Assembly: GCA_910586515.1 (NCBI GenBank) | Contig: CAJUGL010000003.1 | Location: forward strand, 61,929 to 108,011 | DNA: 46,083 nucleotides | Source of the DNA: an uncultured Acetatifactor sp. | GTDB taxonomy: Bacteria; Bacillota; Clostridia; Lachnospirales; Lachnospiraceae | Direction: 5' to 3' | The notes under the pieces: model-generated | Databases searched by the model: none | The model's input: only the letters and a program-made list of their open reading frames with translations | What the model was told of the DNA's origin: nothing | Translations under genes and position numbers: made by a program | Part shown: positions 1-7,242 of the stretch, piece by piece | Layout of the letters: every line of letters starts with the position of its first letter | Position numbering within the stretch: position 1 is the first letter of the stretch

Positions 1-185
1 CTCCCCGTATTCTTCTTCAGCACAATAGGACGGGTCTTCCGATTCGTATATCCCTTCCTCGGTCTCCGTCTCCCCGTATTCTTCCTCAGCATAATAGGAC
101 GGGTCTTCCGATTCGTATATCTCTTCCTCCGACTCCGCTTCCCCATATTCTTCCTGGGTATAATAAGAGGGGTCCTCTTCTCCGT
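1..185. repeat. 69-bp tandem repeat inside the acidic gene
   Basis: Units begin at 2, 71 and 140 (anchor TCCCCGTATT or TCCCCATATT on the plus strand), an exact 69-bp or 23-residue period. A shorter diverged unit follows near 180. The first two units are nearly identical, which suggests recent expansion or homogenisation. The array continues beyond the left edge. Confidence 0.85.
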
Positions 186-312
186 ACTCTTCCCCTGTGT
201 AATCGGGTGGGTATTCGCCCTCAGAACTGTCCCAGTCGTCCTCCAGGGCATCCCAATCTCTCTCGTCATCCTGGGAAACCGCTTTCCCCATCTGACGCAA
301 TAACTTCTTCAT
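1..312 (-). CDS. Acidic tandem-repeat protein, N-terminal part (runs off left edge)
   Basis: This is an open frame of 104 codons with no stop before the window edge. It starts MKKLLRQMGKAVSQDDERDW and soon becomes extremely acidic and tyrosine-rich. From about residue 40 it consists of repeats built on EEYGE, then an acidic stretch, then YESEDPSYY. I see no signal peptide or membrane segment in the visible part, so its location is unknown. Three ATGs in a row lie at 310-318. GGAGG sits just upstream, and the ATG at 310-312 has the best spacing (8 nt), so I chose it. A good promoter lies at 366-394. The gene is divergent from the SGNH-like gene at 581. I do not recognise the family. It may be the acidic head of a larger surface or scaffold protein. 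Confidence 0.75.
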   Translation of the reverse strand, partial: MKKLLRQMGKAVSQDDERDWDALEDDWDSSEGEYPPDYTGEEYGEEDPSYYTQEEYGEAESEEEIYESEDPSYYAEEEYGETETEEGIYESEDPSYCAEEEYGE

Positions 313-365
313 CATCATATCCTCCACAGCGCCGAAGCGCAGACAGCGTAACAATTTTGTAACAC

Positions 366-394
366 ATTATAGCATCCCCTTCCCCTTTCTTCAA
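366..394 (-). promoter_or_regulatory. Sigma-A-type promoter for the acidic repeat gene
   Basis: On the minus strand, TTGAAG (389-394) and TATAAT (366-371) are separated by exactly 17 bp. The predicted 5' leader to the ATG at 312 is about 45-50 nt. Confidence 0.65.
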
Positions 395-495
395 GGCGCA
401 AAGCAATTTCTTCATAATTTTTTAAACCTTTATTCCGGCGCCGGAATCAGAACAGCGAATATCTGCTTAAATTCTTGTAAAGTCCCATAATATTA

Positions 496-524
496 TAGAC
501 TTTTTCCTTTCATAATAGTAAAAT
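496..524 (+). promoter_or_regulatory. Possible promoter for the SGNH-like gene at 581
   Basis: TAGACT (496-501) and TAAAAT (519-524) are 17 bp apart. The -35 box matches the consensus at four of six positions. A start near 531 would place the 32-bp palindrome (526-557) at the very 5' end of the transcript. This is weak evidence and inferred only. Confidence 0.35.
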
Positions 525-525
525 G

Positions 526-557
526 GAAACAGTTCAATGCCCTTTCTGACCTGTTAC
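526..557. repeat. 32-bp palindromic repeat, copy 1
   Basis: This is an imperfect inverted repeat with arms like AACAGTTCA and TGACCTGTT around an 8-base centre. It matches copies at 9836, 9927 and 16386. It lies between the candidate promoter and the start codon of the SGNH-like gene. Confidence 0.75.
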
Positions 558-580
558 GCAAAATAAAGAAAAACGGAGAA

Positions 581-1762
581 ATGGAGATCATGATGAAAAA
601 TAAAAATCCTTCCCGCGGCAATGTAAAAGGCGATACCCTTCCGATTCCGGATCTGGAGCTGATTGACTTGGAAGCGGATACCGGCATGGGCTCAGGGGAA
701 GACCATTATATAGACAATACAGGCGCTGTGATCCCGGCTGAGTATGACGACGGAGAGATAAAACCCCCCTTCTTTTCCCGCATCAATATACATGTGGTCC
801 TGCTGGCAGTGACCGTGCTGTTTGTGGCCGGCCTGGTTTATAAGGTGATGACTTTCGGCGTACATGTGGATCTGGATGAAATCTTTCAGGACGGACCGGG
901 AACATACGCAGACACTTTTGATACGTTCCTGCCCCTGATGGATACGGATGGCAATCCCGTTTTCAAGACTTACGGGGAAGGCTCCACCATTTTGTTCTTC
1001 GGCAATGCTCCCTTTGCGGACGACCGGGGTTCCGGAGACAATCTGGTCAGTCTCATCCGCGACATGACCGGCGCGGAGGTATATAATTGTTCCGTCAGCG
1101 GAAGTTTCCTGGCTGCGGATCAGTCGGAACTGAACGCCGATATATCCCCCTGGGACGCCTTCAATTTCTACTGGCTCTGCTCCCTGGCCACAGGTTATCA
1201 CGACACCACGGACGCGGAATATCAGAAAGCAGTGGCCGCTCTGGGCGAAAGCGCTCCCCCTGAGGCCATGGAAGTGTACAACACCTTAACCTCCATAGAC
1301 CTGAGCACTGTGGACGTGGTGGCTGTCATGTATGACGGCAGCGACTATCTGGCAGGACATGCCATGTACAATGACGGGAACGCCACCGATATAACCCAGT
1401 TCACCGGAAATACGGAGGCCGGCATCGAATTGCTGCAATATTGCTATCCCAATATACGGATTATCATTATGTCTCCCACCTATGCCTTCGGTTTAGACGA
1501 GAACGGGAACTACGTGAGCAGCGATATTCAGCGTTACGGCTGGGATGTCCTCTCCACCTATGTCATTAAGCAGTATGCCTCCTGCGCTTCCAGAATGGTT
1601 ACTTTCGTGGACAACCTCTACGGCACCATCAACGAGGACAATGCGGAAGATTACCTTACCGACCATCTGCACCTGAATCAGGAGGGCAGAAAAAAAGTAG
1701 CCGAACGCTTTGTCTATGCGCTCAACTACTTTAAAGACAACAATTCCGCCGCCCAGGAATAG
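581..1762 (+). CDS. Membrane-anchored SGNH-like protein lacking the catalytic serine motif
   Basis: The protein has 393 residues: a cytoplasmic acidic head (1-67), one membrane segment (about 68-90) and an extracellular SGNH-like domain. The last SGNH block is intact at D361-x-x-H364 (TDHLHLNQEG). In block I, where the two paralogues in this window have FGDSV, this protein has FGNAPF (140-145). In block III, where they have GINDY, it has DGSDY (252-256). Both the nucleophile serine and the oxyanion asparagine are therefore replaced. It may be a non-catalytic binding or scaffold member of the family rather than an esterase or acyltransferase. The start could also be the ATG at 593, which has GGAG six bases upstream. 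It converges with the gene ending at 1776, only 13 bp away. Confidence 0.8.
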   Translation: MEIMMKNKNPSRGNVKGDTLPIPDLELIDLEADTGMGSGEDHYIDNTGAVIPAEYDDGEIKPPFFSRINIHVVLLAVTVLFVAGLVYKVMTFGVHVDLDEIFQDGPGTYADTFDTFLPLMDTDGNPVFKTYGEGSTILFFGNAPFADDRGSGDNLVSLIRDMTGAEVYNCSVSGSFLAADQSELNADISPWDAFNFYWLCSLATGYHDTTDAEYQKAVAALGESAPPEAMEVYNTLTSIDLSTVDVVAVMYDGSDYLAGHAMYNDGNATDITQFTGNTEAGIELLQYCYPNIRIIIMSPTYAFGLDENGNYVSSDIQRYGWDVLSTYVIKQYASCASRMVTFVDNLYGTINEDNAEDYLTDHLHLNQEGRKKVAERFVYALNYFKDNNSAAQE

Positions 1763-1775
1763 CACCGGTCAATGC

Positions 1776-2594
1776 CTACTCCTGCTCCGGCGCGGGAATC
1801 ACCAGCTCCATGGCCGGATCCCTGTATATGACATATCCATGGGTTTCCCCCAACCGTATCCAGCCGTAGGTTTCGGGATCCCCAACGATCTTCCTGTCCC
1901 CGGGCAGAATACAGTAATGGCAGGATGCCTCCCTGACCAGAGGAACCAACCGTTCCAGTTCGATCACCTCCTGTTCCATGGCGTCCACCAGCGGACTGTA
2001 GCGGTTCCATCTGTCCACGGTCATCTCCCTTCCGTAAGGCATACAGGTGACGGGAGAATACTGTCTCACATACTGCACCAGCTCCAGCGGAAAAACCGCC
2101 ATTACCTCCCGCCCCGGCACATTGATACGCTCACAGATGGCAATTACGCTGTCCGGCACATGGCACAGATTCTCCGCCGGGAAAAAAAGAGGGCTGCTGT
2201 AGATAAAGCTTCCGGAGACGGCAATAATCGCCGCAGCGCAAAGGGAAAACAGCGCCCCCGCCAGCCGGCTTCTGCCGGGAAACAGGCTTTCTCCGGAAGC
2301 TCTCCGGGCCGCAATCTGCCCGCCCGCCCGCACACAGGCATAAGCGATCACCGCTGTCACGGGAAGCAGCCAGAGAATACGGTAATAAATTTCTCCCTCC
2401 GCCATCCGATAGACCAGCCTGGCAAACAGAGGATTAAAATACAACAGCAGTAAAAATACAGGCATATAGAGAAAAAGAACCCTGATCTCCTTCCTCTTCT
2501 CCCTGACCCACAGATAAATCAGCGCAATCAGATACCATATCACAATCAATCCCGTACCCATGTATTCCCGGAAAAGATAAAAAACATTGTCCAT
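1776..2594 (-). CDS. Membrane protein of unknown function, last gene of the series
   Basis: The protein has 272 residues. About four hydrophobic segments (roughly 15-30, 40-58, 70-90 and 112-132) are followed by a soluble C-terminal domain of about 130 residues. That domain is expected outside the cell and contains two cysteines in a CHYC pattern. The architecture, a membrane bundle followed by a C-terminal extracytoplasmic domain, resembles the end of GT-C proteins, but it is far too short to be complete. It may work with the neighbour at 2623-3699, from which it is separated by 23-28 bp. A GGTGGGGA ribosome site precedes the ATG. I cannot assign a function. Being last in a tightly packed glycan series argues for a role in glycan assembly. 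Confidence 0.7.
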   Translation of the reverse strand: MDNVFYLFREYMGTGLIVIWYLIALIYLWVREKRKEIRVLFLYMPVFLLLLYFNPLFARLVYRMAEGEIYYRILWLLPVTAVIAYACVRAGGQIAARRASGESLFPGRSRLAGALFSLCAAAIIAVSGSFIYSSPLFFPAENLCHVPDSVIAICERINVPGREVMAVFPLELVQYVRQYSPVTCMPYGREMTVDRWNRYSPLVDAMEQEVIELERLVPLVREASCHYCILPGDRKIVGDPETYGWIRLGETHGYVIYRDPAMELVIPAPEQE

Positions 2595-2622
2595 TCCCCA
2601 CCGCCTTCCTTCTGCCGTTCTG

Positions 2623-3699
2623 TCAATGATAGGTCAGATACAGCAGCGCATAGTATACGCAGGGCGCGCAGCTCACAGCCAGCGGAAACAGCACCAGCGG
2701 CCGCCTGTAGCACACCGCTGCCAGAACTCCCGCCGTCCCCACCAGCAAACTCACCAGCAGAGCCCCCAGCGTACTGCACAGACAGCCGGTTACGGCAGCT
2801 GCCCCCATGAGCAAATACAGCAATACCGGCACTTTTCGTGCTTCCTGCAGCCTCCGCATAAAAATAAGCAGCAGAAGGAACAGAAAGGGAATCACGATAT
2901 TGCCCAGAGCCGCCTTGCCCTGTCTGCTCCTGGCCAGCAGAAAATTCTCCGCCGTATAGATGGAATAATTTCCGAACAGAACCAGCAGCTCCGCAAAGAC
3001 AAGAAACAGAGGCAGTTTCTCCTGTCCCTCCTCTTTCTCCGGAAAAAGCAGACTTCCCATAAGATAATAAATGGCGTAGGTGATGGAAATCAGCACAGGC
3101 GGAAGCGCCGACTGGGCCAGCATCACAGGCCGCATCCCCGACAGCTGCGCCAGAAAAGATATCCACACCGGAAAAGGCGCCAGCCCGTGCCGGATATCCA
3201 GCTGGGTAGTTCCCCCTGTATAGGGCAGAGTCCTGTACATGGCGCCGGATTCCTGGGTAATGGCGGAGACTGCCACATAATACGCGTCGTCGGAGTCCGC
3301 ATAGGCAAGCCGCACTGCCTGAACAAGCTGAAACAACAGCAGGCCCCAAAAAAGAATCCAGAGCAGAGCATTCCCGTTTTTCTTTTTTTTGAATATTTTA
3401 TCGTTGAAAAACGTTTTTTGTTTTTTCCCCTTCACCCGCCGCTGTATCAACGCCCCCAGACCAAGAAGGGCCAGCGCAGCCGTATAACCGGAAAACAGCT
3501 TTACCAGGCTTTCAAAACTGCGCTCTCTCAGAATCAGCGGCACACAGATCAGCTGAAACCCTGCCCAAAGGAGAAATTGCCCGCTCACCCACCGAAACAG
3601 CAAATTCCCGCTCCCCTTATCCACCCGAATAAAGAGACCTCCGATGAGCGTCGGTATGAACAACAGCAGAGCCGCCAGAATCAAGAATTGAATCACCAC
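2623..3699 (-). CDS. Polytopic membrane protein, DUF6077-like
   Basis: The protein has about 358 residues with roughly nine membrane segments and a basic loop (RRVKGKKQK ... KKKKNG) near residue 90. After that loop comes an acidic motif, ADSDDAYYVA, at the start of an extracytoplasmic stretch. Acidic residues at the first outer loop are typical of GT-C glycosyltransferases, and from memory the whole layout matches Clostridia proteins annotated DUF6077. I did not verify this. The longest frame starts further upstream, but a GTG at 3697-3699 lies 9 nt after AAGGGG and begins five bases after the previous gene's stop, so I chose it. It sits between two other unknown membrane proteins. Confidence 0.7.
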   Translation of the reverse strand: MVIQFLILAALLLFIPTLIGGLFIRVDKGSGNLLFRWVSGQFLLWAGFQLICVPLILRERSFESLVKLFSGYTAALALLGLGALIQRRVKGKKQKTFFNDKIFKKKKNGNALLWILFWGLLLFQLVQAVRLAYADSDDAYYVAVSAITQESGAMYRTLPYTGGTTQLDIRHGLAPFPVWISFLAQLSGMRPVMLAQSALPPVLISITYAIYYLMGSLLFPEKEEGQEKLPLFLVFAELLVLFGNYSIYTAENFLLARSRQGKAALGNIVIPFLFLLLLIFMRRLQEARKVPVLLYLLMGAAAVTGCLCSTLGALLVSLLVGTAGVLAAVCYRRPLVLFPLAVSCAPCVYYALLYLTYH

Positions 3700-3703
3700 G
3701 TTT

Positions 3704-4912
3704 CTATTCCCCTTTCCTGCACTTCCCGTCCATGCGCAGCAGCGCCCAAACCAGCCACAGCTCATTGACTGCTATGGTATACTTGTAGTCCATCATTCCG
3801 GCTCCCCGCATAGTCAGCGCCAGGGCCGGGAGCACCGCCGCCAGCGCCCATCCTCCCGCCGTAAGCAGGTTCCGGGTTATCTTCTCTCTTAACCCCCGGG
3901 ACAGAGAGAGCAGAAGCGCAAGAAACAGACAGCAGCCAAACCACCAGCAGCCGTAATCCACATAATATCTGGTGAGAACCGGCGCATGATCCCGCATGAT
4001 CTCGTAATTCCTTCCGCTGTAAGAATCATAGGCATGCCCCTTCATCTGCAGGGGGAAGACCGCAGGCGCCGCAATATATCCCAGCATATCCCACCCGATC
4101 TGCCTGACCACCATGGGGGCATGGCGCTCCCATCCCGTGCGGGCAATCTCCAGATAATATCCCCGGGCAGTTTCCTTCCCCAGGCGCTCCTCCAGCACAG
4201 TCTGAAGCAGGTTCATATTCCCGGGGCAAAAGGAAGTTTCCCACAGAACGTCCCTCACCGTCTCCCTGAGTTCCGGACTCCAGCAGTCCTGATCCTGCCA
4301 GATATAGGACCAGGCAAAACGGCTGGCCATCGCTCCCTCCAGACTGTGTCCGGGCTGCTGCATCCGTTCTCTGTCAAATGCGCCGGACAGCATCCCCCCC
4401 AGGAGCAGGCAAAAAACCGACAGAAGTGTCAGGCAGAGACTCCGCCTGCGGGCTTCCTTATCTTTTCTTGTCCTGAGTCCCTCTGTCAGCAGTCCCAGAG
4501 CCGTCAAATACAGGGAGCTCATCAGCGAATAGGGCAGCAGGGCCATATGACACTGCAGGGCAAAAGGAACAGTCAGCAGGGCAAAACCTCTCCACAGAGA
4601 AAAGGCCCTTCCTGCCAAATCCTCCCGCCGGACGGAGGAATCTGTGAACAGCAACCCGAAACGTCCCAGCAGAAAGTGTCCTGCCATAAAAGCCGCTCCC
4701 AGCTGCAGCAAATACATAACCCACGGCGTTTCTCCCAGCAGCCCGTATATTCCCTCATACAGAGCAGACCCGGACTCTCCGAAATCCTGTACCTGCCCGA
4801 AGCTGTCTGCCATCCAGGCAATACCCAGCCCGATCTGAACGGAAAAACCGATGAAAAGCATTCCTTTAACCACGGCGCGGGCATGCGCCGCCCAATCTCT
4901 CATCCACCGCAT
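3704..4912 (-). CDS. Polytopic membrane protein of unknown function
   Basis: The protein has 402 residues with about eight membrane segments. A large hydrophilic loop between about residues 180 and 320 is rich in tryptophan and charged residues. The ATG follows GGGAG at five bases. The upstream aminotransferase gene ends 21 bp before it, and the next gene starts five bases after its stop, which implies co-transcription. No clear catalytic motif is visible. It may be a GT-C glycosyltransferase, a flippase or a polymerase for the glycan. Its position among sugar genes is the only functional evidence. Confidence 0.7.
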   Translation of the reverse strand: MRWMRDWAAHARAVVKGMLFIGFSVQIGLGIAWMADSFGQVQDFGESGSALYEGIYGLLGETPWVMYLLQLGAAFMAGHFLLGRFGLLFTDSSVRREDLAGRAFSLWRGFALLTVPFALQCHMALLPYSLMSSLYLTALGLLTEGLRTRKDKEARRRSLCLTLLSVFCLLLGGMLSGAFDRERMQQPGHSLEGAMASRFAWSYIWQDQDCWSPELRETVRDVLWETSFCPGNMNLLQTVLEERLGKETARGYYLEIARTGWERHAPMVVRQIGWDMLGYIAAPAVFPLQMKGHAYDSYSGRNYEIMRDHAPVLTRYYVDYGCWWFGCCLFLALLLSLSRGLREKITRNLLTAGGWALAAVLPALALTMRGAGMMDYKYTIAVNELWLVWALLRMDGKCRKGE

Positions 4913-4933
4913 CTTTGCTCCCGCCGTATAATT

Positions 4934-6067
4934 TTATTCATAAAACCGTTTTACCGTATCGCAGATATAATCCACCTGCTCCAATTCAAGCCCAAAATAC
5001 ATGGGCAGGCGCAGCAGCCGTTCGCTCTCTCTGGTGGTATACTGGTCTTCCCCATGGAAGCGGCCGAATTTCTTCCCCGCAGGGGCAGTGTGCAGCGGAA
5101 TATAATGAAATACCGCATGTATCCCGTTCTTCTCCTTCAGCCAGTCGATCAGGGCAGTCCTCTCCTCCAGGTCCGCTGCCTTGATATAAAACATATGGGC
5201 ATTGTGCACACAGCCCTCCGGCACCCCGGGAAGCTCTATCCTGCCAGACTCGGCCAGGGACATGAGATTTCCGTAATAGCGATTCCAGCAGGCCAGCCTC
5301 GCCTCATTGATCTCTTCCGCCCGCTCCAGCTGGGCATAGAGATAAGCCGCGTTCATATCGCTGGGCAGATAGGAAGACCCCTGATCGATCCAGGTATATT
5401 TGTCAATCTGGCCCCGATAATACTTGCTCCTGTTGGTCCCCTTCTCCCGAATGATCTCCGCTCTCTCCACATTGCTTTCATCCCTGATCAGCAGCGCTCC
5501 GCCCTCTCCCATACTGTAGTTCTTGGTCTCATGGAAGCTGAAGCAGCCGTAATCGCCCATTGTGCCCAGGGCCTGCCCTCTGTAGGAAGCCATAACCCCC
5601 TGGGCCGCATCCTCCACCACGGCCAGACCATGTCTCCGCGCTATATCCATAATGGCATCCATCTCGCAGGAGACTCCCGCATAGTGTACGGGCACAATCG
5701 CTTTCGTCCGCTTCGTCACCGCCACCTCGATCAGATTCTCGTCTATATTCATGGTATCCGGCCGGATATCCACGAAAACGGGAACCGCCCCCCGCAGCAC
5801 AAAGGCATCCGCGGCAGACACAAAATTAAATGAGGGCATAATGATTTCATCGCCGGGTTCAAGATCAGGAAGCAGCAGCGCAGCCATCTCCGTGGCATGG
5901 GTGCAGGAGGTGGTCAGCAGACACTTGGCCGTCCCCGTTTTCTCCTCAATCCACCGGCTGCACATTTTTGTAAACGGCCCGTCGCCGCAGATTTTCTGGT
6001 TTTTCACACATTCTCTGATATAGTCGTAAGCCTTCTCCGCACAGGGCGGCACATTAAAATTTATCAT
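4934..6067 (-). CDS. wecE: dTDP-4-amino-4,6-dideoxygalactose transaminase, WecE/RffA type
   Basis: The protein has 377 residues and is a PLP-dependent DegT/DnrJ/EryC1/StrS aminotransferase. The PLP lysine sits in SFHETKNYSMGEGG and the PLP aspartate in VVEDAAQ. The FHETKN pattern and overall sequence are those of WecE/RffA, which aminates dTDP-4-keto-6-deoxyglucose to dTDP-Fuc4N. The start at 6067 follows AGGAGG at seven bases, giving a normal N-terminus (MINFNVPPCAEKAYDYI). It overlaps the end of the upstream glycosyltransferase by 14 bp. The dTDP-sugar precursor genes rmlA and rmlB are not in this window, so the substrate must come from elsewhere or differ. Confidence 0.85.
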   Translation of the reverse strand: MINFNVPPCAEKAYDYIRECVKNQKICGDGPFTKMCSRWIEEKTGTAKCLLTTSCTHATEMAALLLPDLEPGDEIIMPSFNFVSAADAFVLRGAVPVFVDIRPDTMNIDENLIEVAVTKRTKAIVPVHYAGVSCEMDAIMDIARRHGLAVVEDAAQGVMASYRGQALGTMGDYGCFSFHETKNYSMGEGGALLIRDESNVERAEIIREKGTNRSKYYRGQIDKYTWIDQGSSYLPSDMNAAYLYAQLERAEEINEARLACWNRYYGNLMSLAESGRIELPGVPEGCVHNAHMFYIKAADLEERTALIDWLKEKNGIHAVFHYIPLHTAPAGKKFGRFHGEDQYTTRESERLLRLPMYFGLELEQVDYICDTVKRFYE

Positions 6068-7028
6068 CTTCAATCCTCCTGTTTTCTCCTGTCTCCCGCC
6101 CTCCGGCAGCCTCCTGCGTAGTCCTGCTGATAATGTATTTGGGCCTGCCCTTAACTTCTTCATAAATCCTGGCGATATAATGACCGATTATCCCCAGGCT
6201 CAGCATTAGAAATCCGCCGATAATCAGCAGAAGCAGAATCACCGTGGTAAACCCTTCCACCGCAGTCCCCGACAGGTATCTGATCAGCGTCTGGACGAAC
6301 AATACGATACTGAACAGGATGGAGACCACCCCCATCACGGTTACAAGCTGCAGAGGCAGAGTGCTGAAAGAAGTCGCATTGGTCACCGCGTATTTCATCA
6401 GGCTGATGAAGGACCATTTGCTCTCCCCGAACTGCCTCTCCTGCACCTCATAGTACACGGATTCCGTCCGGAAGCCCACCCAGAAACTCAGCGCCCGGAA
6501 AAAAGTATTCCGTTCCGGCAGCGTCATCAGCACGTCAACCACCTTCCGGTCCAGCAGCTTGTAATCCGAGGAAGCGTTCATGTCCATATTGATGAGCCTG
6601 CTCATTATCTTGTAAAATAATCCCGCGGAAAGCTTGTGGGCAAGCCCTTCCCGCCCGCGGCTCAGCTTGATCCCCTCCACCACCTCGGCGCCCTCCTGCC
6701 ACAGCTTCCACATCTGGGGAATAACCTCCGGCGGATGCTGCAGATCGCAGTCCATCACCACTACCGCATTGCCCGAAGCCATCCCAAGCCCTGCGAAAAT
6801 AGCCGCCTCCTTCCCGAAATTCCGCGAGAATTCGGCTCCCTTGATCCTCCGGTTTCCTTCCGCAGCCTTCTGTATCTCCGAGAAGGTATTGTCCCTGGAA
6901 CCGTCGCTGACAAACACCAGTTCGTATTTGATACCGCTTTCCTCCAACACCCGGGAGAGCACCCGGGCCGTGTTCGCAATATTCTGTTCTTCATTGTAGG
7001 CCGGTAAAACAATTGATAACAGTGCCAT
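6054..7028 (-). CDS. GT2 glycosyltransferase, GtrB/DPM1 type
   Basis: The protein has 324 residues. The N-terminal GT-A domain starts LLSIVLPAYNEEQN and has FVSDGSRDNT and the metal-binding motif VMDCDLQHPP. Two C-terminal membrane segments (about 230-255 and 262-288) follow, then a short basic tail. This layout is that of GtrB, CsbB and YfdH-like enzymes, which load a sugar onto polyprenyl phosphate on the cytoplasmic face for later transfer by a GT-C membrane protein. The start has AGGAG five bases upstream. It overlaps wecE, so the loaded sugar may be the WecE-derived amino sugar, but that is inference. Confidence 0.85.
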   Translation of the reverse strand: MALLSIVLPAYNEEQNIANTARVLSRVLEESGIKYELVFVSDGSRDNTFSEIQKAAEGNRRIKGAEFSRNFGKEAAIFAGLGMASGNAVVVMDCDLQHPPEVIPQMWKLWQEGAEVVEGIKLSRGREGLAHKLSAGLFYKIMSRLINMDMNASSDYKLLDRKVVDVLMTLPERNTFFRALSFWVGFRTESVYYEVQERQFGESKWSFISLMKYAVTNATSFSTLPLQLVTVMGVVSILFSIVLFVQTLIRYLSGTAVEGFTTVILLLLIIGGFLMLSLGIIGHYIARIYEEVKGRPKYIISRTTQEAAGGRETGENRRIEDDKF

Positions 7029-7242
7029 ATTTTCTCCTGATCCTCATTCTGCAGATTTCCCTCAGGCATGCTCTTTCCGGGATATTTCCCTCCGGTTCAC
7101 TTTACCCCCGGCATGCCTTCCTTAACTCTGCCGTAATTCTGTGGTAAATCTGCTGTTTCTTCCTCTTGGGTCCTTTTCTGTTTGCTGTCCGCGGGCAGTA
7201 ACGTCGGGTGTCTCCGCCTGCGCTGCCCACTGCCTTTTCCCT

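Noticed and set aside
1710..2453. Long plus-strand open frame opposite the 1776-2594 gene
   Set aside because: It is a shadow of the GC-rich minus-strand gene. It has no ribosome site and a low-complexity composition. Many similar plus-strand frames across the window were rejected for the same reason.
3986..5833. Long plus-strand open frame of about 600 codons
   Set aside because: It lies opposite two well-supported minus-strand genes (3704-4912 and wecE) and its sequence resembles no protein family.
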